From: Streptomyces sp. NBC_01264
Lineage (GTDB): Bacteria > Actinomycetota > Actinomycetes > Streptomycetales > Streptomycetaceae
Assembly (NCBI RefSeq): GCF_026340675.1
Contig: NZ_JAPEOX010000001.1
Span: 62,001 to 126,000 of the forward strand
Direction of reading: 5' to 3'
Length of the DNA stretch: 64,000 nt
How positions within the stretch are numbered: the first letter of the stretch is position 1; every line of letters starts with the position of its first letter. The notes under the pieces were generated by a model. The model ran no database searches and was not told the origin of the DNA. It was given only the letters and a program-made list of their open reading frames with translations. This document shows positions 37,048-45,810 of the stretch, piece by piece. The position numbers and the translations under genes were made by a program.

Positions 37048-37779
37048 CGGAGCGGCAGCGTTGCTGCACCCGGCACTCCGAGCAGCCCGGTAGGGCCCAC
37101 AACCACTCCGCTCGGCCCCGCTGGGGTCTGCCGGAGCTGAGCCTGGCAGACCCCGGGGAACGAAACCGCACCAGCGCCTCTTCGTCAATCCCAGGGCACT
37201 CGCCGAGACCGGCTTCGCACTGACCAGTCCCCCGCGCTCGCACGGGGGTCCAGGGTGCCCGAGCGCCGCAGGCTGTTCAGGATCACGGCGCCAGCCACCG
37301 GACCAGCCTCACGCCCGTATATCCGGACCACAGCACCTACCGGCGCGGAATGCTGCCGCGCAGGTACACGACGCGATGACGAGGATGAGGTTCAGCTCGC
37401 CGGCGCGGGCCAGCCCGCCAGCGGCCAGCAACAGGGCAGGGGCGGAACCAGGTGCTGATCAGCTGCGCGGCAGTCGGCGAGCTCTGGAGCGGCCACGATC
37501 ATGCAAGCGGAGGGTGCGGGGAACCTGACCGATCAGGGTGGTCAGCGTGTCCACCGGCTCACGCCGACCGTGACGGCCAGCAGGATCGCCGGTGCCGCGG
37601 AGGTGGGCGGCGGACGCGCTCGCGTTGCGCCGGTCGCGGCCGGGGTGGCGATCAAGTCGGTAGAGCTGTCAGAAGCTTCACATGGCCCTGGGCAAGTTTG
37701 GGGCCCGGAGGGAGACGGCGTACATGACCGTGCCGAAAATGCGATGAGCTGCGATAACGCACCGTGGCACAGTGGCCGC
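37048..37779. other. No supported gene
   Basis: Short, low-complexity frames on both strands with no domain and no good ribosome binding site. Probably decayed sequence together with the promoter of the gene at 37780. Confidence 0.4.
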
Positions 37780-38412
37780 ATGTCCAACGATATCGCCTAT
37801 CCCGTTTTTTGCACCCCCGACCTCGCGCTCGCCCTGAGCACCGCGCGCCACCTCATGGAGTTCGGCCGCCGCGAGTACTCCGAGGTCTCCGTGTCTGTGC
37901 AACTCCCCTCTGTCGCCGAGGTGCGGCGGGTGGCGGAGGAGCTGCCCGGGGTGTGGTTCCAGGGGCAGGAAGAATGCGGGGAGTTCGAGGGGGTGTCGTT
38001 CGAGGACCAGCCCGCCCTGGTCGTCGGTGTCCAAGCGACCGGTCTGCCGGCCGACCCGTCCGCGTACGAAGGGCGGCTGCCGGTCGAGTGCTCGCTGGTC
38101 GACCAGCCGGTCGACAGCATCGAGGACGCCTTCGCGGCAACGATCGGCGCGAACATCGGCGAGATCTGCTGGGCGAGCCTGTGCTGGCCGGACGCGCCCG
38201 AGGCGGGATTCGCCGGCGAGTCCAAGCACGCCGAGGTGACGCTCCTCCTGAACACCCGTACCCGCGACCTCGACCTGCCGGCCGACGACCACACCGTCCT
38301 CGTCCACATCCGCAGCGCCCTGTTCAACGGCCGGCAGACGCGGGAGCCGTATGCACACTGGCTCGCCGAACAGGTGGGACTCACGATCATCGGGCCCGGG
38401 CATCGCTTGTAA
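37780..38412 (+). CDS. Hypothetical protein
   Basis: A 210-residue acidic protein; I choose the ATG at 37780 (MSNDIAYPVFCTPDLALALS). No signal peptide or membrane helix. Segments such as VWFQGQEECGEFEGVSFEDQ and TIGANIGEICWASLCW show a mixed alpha/beta fold, but no family is recognised. The upstream frame is open but without coding character. It is followed at about 110 bases by an IS5-family element. Confidence 0.6.
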   Translation: MSNDIAYPVFCTPDLALALSTARHLMEFGRREYSEVSVSVQLPSVAEVRRVAEELPGVWFQGQEECGEFEGVSFEDQPALVVGVQATGLPADPSAYEGRLPVECSLVDQPVDSIEDAFAATIGANIGEICWASLCWPDAPEAGFAGESKHAEVTLLLNTRTRDLDLPADDHTVLVHIRSALFNGRQTREPYAHWLAEQVGLTIIGPGHRL

Positions 38413-38774
38413 GGCAGTCAGCGCCCGCCACGACGGGTTTCGGTGTCTGGTTTGGTTCACTTTCAGCAGCACCGTGTCCCGGTGGCAATCAGGTACACAC
38501 AATCCGGATGCTGTTGGTGATCTTAGAGCCTGGTGATGATGGGGCCAGGGGTTCGAGTGGGGGTTTCTGTGGCCTGGGAGGCATGGAGAGAGGGGCCCTC
38601 TGGAGAGTTTTTCGTTGCCACGAACAACCCCGGAGGACCCCGTGCCGCAGTTGTACCAACTTGCCGCGCCTCACCGCAGACAGCTTCACCCGCCCCGCGT
38701 GCAGGTGTCTGCCGTGCCGGTTCGGGAACGTGCCGTCCGGGGCGCCGGTGCACGAGCGGGCCTTCGAGACGGAT

Positions 38775-39596
38775 ATGACCGAGGCCGAGTGGGACGAGGT
38801 GCGCGCGGCCATCCCGCCGCCGCCGTGGATGGAGGGGCGCGGGGGCCGGCCGGAGGAGTATTGCCACCGGCGAATGTTGGACGCGCTGCGCTATCTCGCG
38901 GACAACGGGGGAAAGTGGCGTTCGCTGCCCGAGCCGTTCCCGCCGCCGCGCAAGGTCTTCGACTTCTTCCGCCGCTGGGTACGCCAGGGCGTGTTCGCCA
39001 TGATCCACTCCTTGCTGGTGAAGGAGATCCGCCGCCGCGAGGGCCGTGCCGAACAGCCGACGGCCGCGATCATCGACGCGCAGTCACTCAAGGCGGCCGA
39101 GACGGTGGGTGCCGCGAGCCGTGGGTTCGACGGCGGCAAGCAGGTCAACGGGCGCAAGCGGCACATCGTCGTCGACACCCTCGGCCTGGTCCTGCTGGTG
39201 GCCGTCACCGCCGCCGACGTGAACGACCGCACCGCGGCCATGGCCCTCTTCGACCGTCTGCGGCTGCTGTTCTCCCAGGTCACCAAGGTCTGGGCGGACC
39301 ACGTCTACGACGGCGAACTCGTGCCCTGGGCCCGCCGGCACCTCGGTTTGGACTTGGAGATCCCTGTGCACCCCGGCCGCCGCAAGGCGCAGGGTTTCAA
39401 GGTCATCCCCAAGCGGTGGATCGTGGAACGCACGCTGGCGTGGATCACTCGGCGGCGTCGCTGCGTGCGCGACTACGAACGCCGCCTGGACCACCACGCC
39501 GCCTTCGTCCTGCTCGCGGTGGGCATCGCCATGAGCCGCCGACTGGCCGGCCGTGCCGACGCCCCTGCCCGGCGGGTCAGCCGGGCAGCCTGGTGA
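38775..39596 (+). CDS. IS5-family transposase, copy 1
   Basis: From ATG 38775 (MTEAEWDEVRAAIPPPPWME) the 273-residue frame is open. It has the DUF4096-type N-terminus, then AAIIDAQSLKAAET (Asp), GGKQVNGRKRHIVVDTLG, KVWADHVYDGELV (Asp) and RWIVERTLAWITRRRR (Glu). A conserved Cys-rich leader (CRCLPCRFG) precedes the ATG but changes frame relative to a GTG start near 38640, so the longer form seen in copy 2 is interrupted here. Confidence 0.88.
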   Translation: MTEAEWDEVRAAIPPPPWMEGRGGRPEEYCHRRMLDALRYLADNGGKWRSLPEPFPPPRKVFDFFRRWVRQGVFAMIHSLLVKEIRRREGRAEQPTAAIIDAQSLKAAETVGAASRGFDGGKQVNGRKRHIVVDTLGLVLLVAVTAADVNDRTAAMALFDRLRLLFSQVTKVWADHVYDGELVPWARRHLGLDLEIPVHPGRRKAQGFKVIPKRWIVERTLAWITRRRRCVRDYERRLDHHAAFVLLAVGIAMSRRLAGRADAPARRVSRAAW

Positions 39597-40134
39597 ACCT
39601 CCCGTCGCCTCGCTTCACGATCCACCCTCGGGCCGCCAGCCGGGAACACACGTCCCGCGCCCGCTGCTGACGCGCCGGCGTCGCCTCCCAGCCCAGTTTC
39701 TCGGCCACTTGCCGCGCCAGCACCGGACCCTTCACCTCCCGCACGACCGCCAGCGCCGCCCGATACACCCCGGGCAGCACACTCTCGTCCCGTCCCGGCT
39801 CCCACGACGCCACCGCTCCACGCACCACCGGCGTCTCCTCGCCGACCGCCACCTCTTGCGTTCGCACGGGCCGGACCGGCGAGGATGCCCCGGCCGCGTC
39901 AGCGATCTCCTCCACCTCCGTCAGCACCGGACTCAACACGGCCGCCTTATCCGTCAGTTCCAACCGCTCCTCCAAAGCGAGGCGCAGCCGGCGCACCGCG
40001 TCCTCCTCCGCGCTCGCCTCAGCCAGCCAGAAGTCCACCTGCTCCTGGGCCTCGGCCAGCAACGCCTGCCACTCCATGGCCTTCCCCCGCGCCAGCTCGG
40101 CCTTCGCCGTCATCAACGACACCACGGACACCAT
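39577..40134 (-). CDS. IS5 passenger protein with winged helix, copy 1
   Basis: A 185-residue protein, start ATG 40134 after GGGAGGTCTCG. The N-terminal half is a coiled coil (AEWQ-type helices, for example LLAEAQEQVDFWLAEASAEE and RRLRLALEERLEL). The C-terminal 65 residues form a winged helix (YRAALAVVREVKGPVLARQV, ARDVCSRLAARGWIVKRGDG). The stop overlaps the transposase stop by 20 bases on the opposite strand. Conservation in both element copies argues for a function, perhaps regulation of transposition or target choice. Confidence 0.72.
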   Translation of the reverse strand: MVSVVSLMTAKAELARGKAMEWQALLAEAQEQVDFWLAEASAEEDAVRRLRLALEERLELTDKAAVLSPVLTEVEEIADAAGASSPVRPVRTQEVAVGEETPVVRGAVASWEPGRDESVLPGVYRAALAVVREVKGPVLARQVAEKLGWEATPARQQRARDVCSRLAARGWIVKRGDGRFTRLPG

Positions 40135-40443
40135 CGAGACCTCCCGCATCACTCCCGGAACCTCTCGATGCCTCTCCCCGCACCCCGGCCTCCACCCACC
40201 CGACGGAGACGATCACCCGCCAGAGCGGCCCCACTCGCACTGGCTAACCCTTGATCACCAGGCTCTGACAGCACCGTCCGCGGTGTACCCGAAGGACCGA
40301 TCACACCAGCCTTTTGGCCTGGCACTTCAAGTTGGCGGCAACTCACTGCTCACCACCGGACACGGGACGTGGTTGTGGTGCCGGTGGCGCACCCTCGCGT
40401 GGCGGTGGACGATGGAGTGACTCACCCCGCTTAGGAGGAGCAG

Positions 40444-40881
40444 ATGTTCACACAGGTACTGGTCAAAGGAGCGGTAGCCGCTCTGCTGGTGGGAGCCGTG
40501 GTGGGCGCTCCGACCGTGGCAGCGTCGCCTGCGCAGACCCCGCCCCCTTGTGGACCCGCTGTAGTGGTCACCGTCAAGACCACCGTGGATCTGCAGCTGG
40601 ACTACAAGGACCTGGACCTACCGCTCGTCTTCCAAACGATGCCTCCGGACAGCATCACTGGCGGCAATCCCGGCTCCTGGACCGTCTCCTCGTGCCCGGG
40701 CTCGAAAGGGCCCAACGACGCGAAGATCGGATATGGCTCACACGACGGAGGCAGCAAGGTCGAGGTAGAGACGGAGTTCGGCGACTATCCCTCCCGCACA
40801 AGTTGCTCTGTGACCGGCAAGCTGAAGTGCAGTGTGGACACCGGCGAGGGCCTGGCCCCGACGGTCAACGTTTCATCGTAA
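40444..40881 (+). CDS. Small secreted Cys-containing protein
   Basis: A 145-residue protein with a strong ribosome binding site (TTAGGAGGAGCAG). Signal peptide MFTQVLVKGAVAALLVGAVV, cut after VAA. The mature protein has Cys at PPPCGP, SSCPGS, TSCSVTG and LKCSVD, enough for two disulphides, and alternating strands (VVVTVKTTVDLQLDYKDLDL). No family recognised. It lies between two IS5 copies. Confidence 0.68.
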   Translation: MFTQVLVKGAVAALLVGAVVGAPTVAASPAQTPPPCGPAVVVTVKTTVDLQLDYKDLDLPLVFQTMPPDSITGGNPGSWTVSSCPGSKGPNDAKIGYGSHDGGSKVEVETEFGDYPSRTSCSVTGKLKCSVDTGEGLAPTVNVSS

Positions 40882-40932
40882 CGGCACCGCCACCTTGTCC
40901 GGCGGTCTGGGTCTGAAGCTGAACGGAAAATC

Positions 40933-41188
40933 GGGTGTTGTCACGTTATCGAGGGCGTGGTCGCCTGAGGGTGCGTCAGGGTGTGACAGTGCCTGTCGTC
41001 GGCTGTGGTTCAGGACGTAGCGGACATGCCGGTGGTGCCGGTGATGTGGTTCCAGATGGTGAAGCGGATCCTCATTTCGAAGCGGTACCGGCCGGCCGTC
41101 TTCAGGTGCCGGTGGGGCCGGAAGTGGGGTGAGATCCCGGTGAACGCCGACAGGAACCGCTGCGCCCCGCCGACGGTGCGGAACCAGG
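40933..41188 (-). mobile_element. IS6-family C-terminal fragment
   Basis: Terminal repeat GGGTGTTGTCACGTTATCG at 40933, then the last 55 residues of the transposase on the - strand (FTGISPHFRPHRHLKTAGRY, FTIWNHITGTTGMSATS). It is cut at 41188 next to IS5 copy 2. Confidence 0.85.
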
Positions 41189-41310
41189 GCTGAGAGCCTG
41201 GTGATGATGGGGCCAGCGGTTCGAATGGGAAGTTCCGGGGCCCAGGAGGCATGAAGAGAGGGGCCCTCTGGAGAGTTTTTCGTTGCGACGAAACAACCCC
41301 GGAGGACCCC

Positions 41311-42255
41311 GTGCCGCAGTTCTACCAACTCGCCGTTCCTGCCGACAACTTCGCCACCCGTGCGTGTCGGTGTCTGCCGTGCCGGTTCGGGAATGTGCCG
41401 TCGGACACGCCGGTGCGCGAGCGGACCTTCGAGACGGATATGACCGAGGCCGAGTGGGACAGGTCCGCACCGCGATCCCGGTGCCACCCTGGATGGACGG
41501 GCGCGGGGGCCGGCCCGAGGAGTACTGCCACCGCAGCATGCTGGACGCACTGCGCTATCTCACCGACAACGGAGGCAAGTGGCGTTCGCTGCCGGAGCCG
41601 TTCCCGCCGCCGCGCAAGGTCTTCGACTTCTTCCGCCGCTGGGTGCGCCAGGGCGTGTTCGCGCAGATCCACACCGTGCTGGTCAAGGAGATCCGCCGTC
41701 GTGCCGGACGCTCCGAGCAGCCGGCGGCCGCGGTCATCGACGCGCAGTCCCTCAAGGCAGCCGAGACGGTCGGCTCCGCGAGCCGGGGCTTCGACGGCGG
41801 TAAGCAGGTCAACGGCCGCAAGCGGCACATCGTCGTCGACACTCTCGGTCTGGTCCTGCTGGTGGCCGTCACCGCGGCCGATGTGAACGACCGGACCGCC
41901 GCGATGGCCCTCTTCGCCCGCCTGGCCCTGCTGTTCCGGCAGGTCACCAAGGTCTGGGCGGACCACGGCTACGACGGCGAACTCGTGCCCTGGACCCTGC
42001 GGACCCTCGGTATCGACCTGGAGATCCCCGAGCACCCCGGCCGCCGCAAGGGCCACGGTTTCAAGGTCATCGCGAAACGGTGGATCGTGGAACGCACGCT
42101 CGCGTGGATCACCCGGCGGCGCCGCTGCGTCCGTGACTACGAACGCCGCACCGACCACCACGCCGCGTTCGTCCTGCTCGCGGTGGGCATCAACATGAGC
42201 CGGCGCCTGGCCGGACCCGCCGACGCCGCGGCGCGGAAGGTCAGCCGGGCAGCCT
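41311..42255 (+). pseudogene. IS5-family transposase, copy 2, frameshifted
   Basis: The GTG at 41311 opens PQFYQLAVPADNFATRACRC and continues LPCRFGNVPSD to MTEAEWD. The frame then changes at about 41460 (TGGGACAGGTCC versus TGGGACGAGGTGC in copy 1) and continues VRTAIPVPPWMDGRGGRPEE to RRLAGPADAAARKVSRAAW. The TGA that ends copy 1 is TGC here, so the reading runs on to 42575. Probably inactive. Confidence 0.85.
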
Positions 42256-42786
42256 GGTGCACTTCCCGTCACCCCGCTTCACGATCCACCCCCGCACCGC
42301 GAGGCGGGAACACACATCCCGTGCCCGCTGCTGACGCGCCGGACTCGACTCCCAGCCCAGCCGCTCGGCCACCTGCCGGGCCAGCACCGGCCCCTGAGCC
42401 TCCCGCACGACGGCCAGCGCCGCCCGATACACCTCCGAGAGCACGCCCTCTCCCAGACCCGGCTCCCACGAGGGCACCGGCACACCCGCCGCCGGCCCCT
42501 TCCCCGCCGCCTTGGCACCTCCCACCCGGACCGGCACGGACTCGACCGCATCGGCGGCTTCCTCCACATCCGTGATCACCGGGCTCAACGAGGCCGCGGC
42601 CTCGACCAGTTCCGACCGTTCCTCCAGGGCCAGACGCAGCCGGCGCACCGCGTCCTCCTCCGCCGTGGCCTCTGCCAGCCAGAAGTCAACCTGCTCCTGA
42701 GCCTCGGCCAGCAACACCTGCCACTCCGTCGCCTTCCCCCGCGCCAACTCGGCCTTCGCCGTCATCAACGACACCACGGACACCAT
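42241..42786 (-). CDS. IS5 passenger protein with winged helix, copy 2
   Basis: A 181-residue homologue of the protein at 39577-40134, starting at ATG 42786 (MVSVVSLMTAKAELARGKAT). Coiled coil and winged helix are kept (ALAVVREAQGPVLARQVAER, VCSRLAVRGWIVKRGDGKC). The central linker differs in length and sequence, whereas both ends are nearly the same. The frame is intact although the adjacent transposase is broken. Confidence 0.72.
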   Translation of the reverse strand: MVSVVSLMTAKAELARGKATEWQVLLAEAQEQVDFWLAEATAEEDAVRRLRLALEERSELVEAAASLSPVITDVEEAADAVESVPVRVGGAKAAGKGPAAGVPVPSWEPGLGEGVLSEVYRAALAVVREAQGPVLARQVAERLGWESSPARQQRARDVCSRLAVRGWIVKRGDGKCTRLPG

Positions 42787-42943
42787 CGAGACCTCCCGCA
42801 TCGCTCCCGGAACCCCCTCGATGCCTCTCCCGACCCTCCGACCACCACCCGCATCAAGAAAACGATCACCCGCCAGAGCGACCCCACTCGCACCGGCCAA
42901 CCCTTGATCACCAAGCTCTCACATCACCCTGCGCAGCTGTTTG

Positions 42944-43272
42944 TCAGGGCTGCTCGGCTGCGGCGGTCAGGGTGGGGGTGATGTGGAGGTGGGTGTCGAG
43001 GCGGGTGAGGGCAAGAAGTCTGGCGAAACGGTGCGGGAGCGGGCCGGCCAGGGTGAGGGTGAGCGCGCGGTGTCCGGTGATGAGGACGCTGAGGAAAGTG
43101 GAGTCCGCGAAGGAGATCTGGCTGACGTCCACAATCACCCTGCCAGGCGCTCATGTGCGGCTCCTCGCAGTTCCTTGTCGAGCAAGGGGCTGGTGTGTGT
43201 ATCGAATTCGCCGTGGCACAAGATGATCCGGATACCGTTCTCGTCCGGCATCCGCTGCACGATCGCCCCCAT
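42944..43272 (-). pseudogene. STAS-domain anti-anti-sigma-type protein, one-base frameshift
   Basis: From ATG 43272 (AAGGAGCTGAGG upstream) it reads MGAIVQRMPDENGIRIILCH, GEFDTHTSPLLDKELRG and AAHERLAG. After one missing base near 43147 it continues RVIVDVSQISFADSTFLSVL, ITGHRALTLTLAG and ends EQP. FADSTFLSVL is the phosphorylatable Ser region of SpoIIAA/BldG-like STAS proteins (DSS-type site here DST). Such proteins bind anti-sigma kinases and free sigma factors. Confidence 0.72.
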
Positions 43273-43478
43273 CCTCAGCTCCTTGCCTTTCCTCTCATGG
43301 CAGGCCGCGGCACAGCCTCGCGGCCCTCAGGGACCCGGCTACGCACCGCCGGGATGCAGAGGCGTTCCGGGGATTACGGGCGCGCGCCAGCCCAGTGCCT
43401 ACTGTTCGCCACGGCTTCCCCACCGGCTGACCGGCGTACACCTCTGACGCCATGTCAGTAACACTATCCGGGCGCACG

Positions 43479-43961
43479 TTAGACGTCGGGCAGCCAGCCA
43501 TTGGTGAAGTCGGAGCGTTCCCGTGCGCGCTGTGCCTTTTCTTCGAGGAGTCGGCGGAAGCCTGCCATGGCGTAGCGTTCGCCGGTGCTTGTTCTGGGTC
43601 CGGGGATGCCGGCCACGGTGGCCATGCACTGCTGGGGCTGGGTCTGCCAGCCGGTGACCTGGACCCGTAGCCGCATGCGCTCCGCGCGCCGGTGCAGTTC
43701 CAGGAGGTGGAGCAGGCCGTCGACGTTTATGGCCGTGATGGCGTGCAGGTCCACCAGGAGATCGCGTTCGTCCATGGTCACGCGGTCCAGAGCGCGCTGG
43801 AAGACTTCTCCCGCGCCCTCGTCGAGTTCCCCGGTGGCGCTGATCACCACCGCGCTGCGGCAGTGCTGGATGTCCACGTTGATCAAGGTGCTGCTCCCGT
43901 CACCCGAAGGCCCCGTACCCGCGGGCCCCCCATCCTTGCTCGGTCGGCGTAGGGCTGGCAT
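43479..43961 (-). CDS. STAS-domain protein
   Basis: About 160 residues if the ATG at 43961 is used (MPALRRPSKDGG). The domain runs from LINVDIQHCRSAVVISATGE through LLVDLHAITAINVDGLLHLL to RLRVQVTGWQTQPQQ. The position of the regulatory Ser/Thr reads INVDGLL, without Ser, so it may not be phosphorylated. A C-terminal tail of about 55 residues (MAGFRRLLEEKAQRARERSD) is helical. It is separated by about 200 bases from another STAS gene on the same strand. Confidence 0.65.
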   Translation of the reverse strand: MPALRRPSKDGGPAGTGPSGDGSSTLINVDIQHCRSAVVISATGELDEGAGEVFQRALDRVTMDERDLLVDLHAITAINVDGLLHLLELHRRAERMRLRVQVTGWQTQPQQCMATVAGIPGPRTSTGERYAMAGFRRLLEEKAQRARERSDFTNGWLPDV

Positions 43962-44516
43962 GCGGCGCGCTGAAGCGCGTAGCGGCCCGGGTCCGTGTCC
44001 GGGGCACCGAGAGGAGGCGGACGGTGTGGGCGGGTCAACCCGCTCCAGAGCTTGGGGTCCTGGCGTCTGTTGCGGCACCGCCGCTCATGGCGCGGCCGGG
44101 CCCCGTGTGCGGCGGGGCACCACAGACGCCAGGACAAGAGGGGCCGGCCCCCGAATGCTCGGAGCCCAGGAAGCCGGGGTCATCCCCCGCATCCCCTTCA
44201 ACGATCAGACACCCCCATAGGCAGCGCCTCACGCAGGCTTTTCCGTCGCTGGAGACTCCCTGGGAGACACCAGGCCCGATCCGGCACCACCCATGCCCGC
44301 CTTCCAGCCCCACGAGGGCGAGAGAAGCGGTTTCAGCCGTATCGGCGGTCATGGTCGAGGCGGGAACGCTGGACCACCCGCGACCGCAGCGGTCACCGTC
44401 GCCCCTGCCGTGGCCTTGCCGCTGAGCGACGCCGACACCTGCATCATTTGTCTGATATATACGTTTTATGTGGCGGGCTGCACTCAGGCAGTCCGCCGTC
44501 CTGAAAGGTGACACTC
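43962..44516. other. No supported gene
   Basis: Frames in this stretch are short and lack coding character. The A/T-rich patch at about 44450-44470 (TGATATATACGTTTTATG) is a likely promoter for the small gene at 44517. Confidence 0.4.
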
Positions 44517-44672
44517 ATGCCGGAAAAGTCGCAGGGTATGCAGGATGCCGCGGAGCAGGTCAGGAAGATCGAGTCCAACATCAAGTCTGCCCCCGAGGAC
44601 TGGAGCAAGAAGCGGGAGACCACCGAACTCCTGCGCGAGCTCAAGTCGACGGTCGAGCAGCAGAGCCGCTGA
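44517..44672 (+). CDS. Small helical protein (51 residues)
   Basis: ATG 44517 follows GAAAGGTGACACTC. The product begins MPEKSQGMQDAAEQVRKIES and is highly charged, with predicted helices (EDWSKKRETTELLRELKSTV). No family recognised. An A/T-rich promoter-like patch lies just upstream. Because it is short it could be missed by automatic gene calling. Confidence 0.55.
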   Translation: MPEKSQGMQDAAEQVRKIESNIKSAPEDWSKKRETTELLRELKSTVEQQSR

Positions 44673-44928
44673 CACCCCGTCGCAGACCCCGCCGCAGCGC
44701 ATGATCCCGGCATCCCCACCAAGGCCAGGTCCGGCCGCGGACGAGAGCGGCGCCCCCCGCGCTGCGCGCGGTGTGCCACCAGACGTCCCCGTCTCATCGT
44801 GCGTCTGAACGCGGCGGCGATCTCGAACGCGGTCTCCAGAACATGCTCGGCGTGACCAACGCCGAGATCCTCCCCTCTGGGGACCGCGACCGGGCTCGAC
44901 CAGCCCCGCCACCCCGGCATCCCCGGAT

Positions 44929-45794
44929 GGGTGCTGTCACCTTGTCGGGGTGAGGGTGGGATGATCTTCGGGTTGTCCGTCTGGGGAGGGACCTGTCGTG
45001 TCGTCTGTTGTGCCGTCGTACGCGAATCACCGCTACCCGGTGGAGATCATTTCGCATTGTGTGTGGCTGTACTTCCGCTTCCCGCTTAGCTTCCGTGAGG
45101 TCGAGGAGATGATGCTCGAGCGCGGGGTGATCGTCTCCTACGAGACGATCCGCCGCTGGTGTCGGAAGTTCGGCCAGGCCTACGCGAACGCGTTGCGCCG
45201 GCGGCGTCCACGACCCGGTGACAAGTGGCACCTCGACGAGGTCTTCGTCAAGATCGGCGGGGTGCACAAGTACTTGTGGCGGGCCGTGGACGCCCACGGC
45301 AATGTCCTGGACATCCTGGTCCAGAACCGGCGGGATAAGGCTGCGGCCAGGCGTTTCTTCCGGAAACTCCTCAAGCAGACCGAGCAGGTACCCCGGGTCA
45401 TCGTCACCGACAAGCTGAATTCCTACGGGGCCGCGCACCGTGAGGTAATGCCCTCGGTGGAGCACCGTGCACACAAGGGGATCAACAACCGGGCGGAGAA
45501 CTCCCACCAGCCCACCCGGCAGCGCGAACGCGCGATGAAAGGATTCCGCAGCCCCGGCGGAGCGCAGCGGCTCCTGTCCGCGTTCACCGGAATCTCACCC
45601 CACTTCCGGCCCCACCGCTATCTGATGACCGCCGGCCGGTACCGCTTCGAGATGAACGTCCGCTTCACCATCTGGAACCACATCACCGGCGTCGCCAGCC
45701 TGCCCGCCACGGCCTGAGCAGCGGGCCACGGAAGACCTCGGCACACCCTGACGCGCCATCAAACGATCACACCACCGACAACGTGACAGCGCCC
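44929..45794 (+). mobile_element. IS6-family element, complete
   Basis: Terminal repeats GGGTGCTGTCACCTTGTCGG and, inverted, GGGCGCTGTCACGTTGTCGG. The 866-bp element contains one open transposase gene. It lies 16 bases from a second complete copy in opposite orientation. Confidence 0.92.
44998..45717 (+). CDS. IS6-family transposase, intact
   Basis: A 239-residue protein from GTG 44998 (GGGAGGGACC upstream). An N-terminal zinc/HTH region (HRYPVEIISHCVWLYFRFPL, REVEEMMLERGVIVSYETIR) precedes the DDE core: KWHLDEVFVKIGG (Asp), VIVTDKLNSYGAA (Asp) and NRAENSHQPTRQRERAMKGF (Glu). IS6 elements transpose by cointegrate formation, then recombine between copies, which explains the many deletion scars of the same element in this window. 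Confidence 0.95.
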   Translation: MSSVVPSYANHRYPVEIISHCVWLYFRFPLSFREVEEMMLERGVIVSYETIRRWCRKFGQAYANALRRRRPRPGDKWHLDEVFVKIGGVHKYLWRAVDAHGNVLDILVQNRRDKAAARRFFRKLLKQTEQVPRVIVTDKLNSYGAAHREVMPSVEHRAHKGINNRAENSHQPTRQRERAMKGFRSPGGAQRLLSAFTGISPHFRPHRYLMTAGRYRFEMNVRFTIWNHITGVASLPATA

Positions 45795-45810
45795 CAGCGA
45801 GGGTGGCGGT

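Larger units (their letters stand above)
38526..40265. mobile_element. IS5-family element with passenger gene, copy 1
   Basis: Ends GAGCCTGGTGATGATGGG and, inverted, GAGCCTGGTGATCAAGGG. Flanking trinucleotides are TTA (left) and TGA (right), so no exact target duplication is seen. The element carries a transposase on the + strand and a second gene on the - strand that overlap at their 3' ends. The same arrangement is in copy 2 at 41194-42918. Confidence 0.85.
41194..42918. mobile_element. IS5-family element with passenger gene, copy 2
   Basis: Ends GAGCCTGGTGATGATGGG (41194) and, inverted, GAGCTTGGTGATCAAGGG (to 42918). Flanks are TGA and TCA. Same gene order and overlap as copy 1, with many scattered differences, so the two copies diverged before or after independent insertion. 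Confidence 0.85.

Noticed and set aside
37764-39596. 610-residue open frame on the + strand
   Set aside because: A run-through of the frame that only becomes the IS5 transposase from about 38700; the first 300 residues are a shadow of the gene at 37780.
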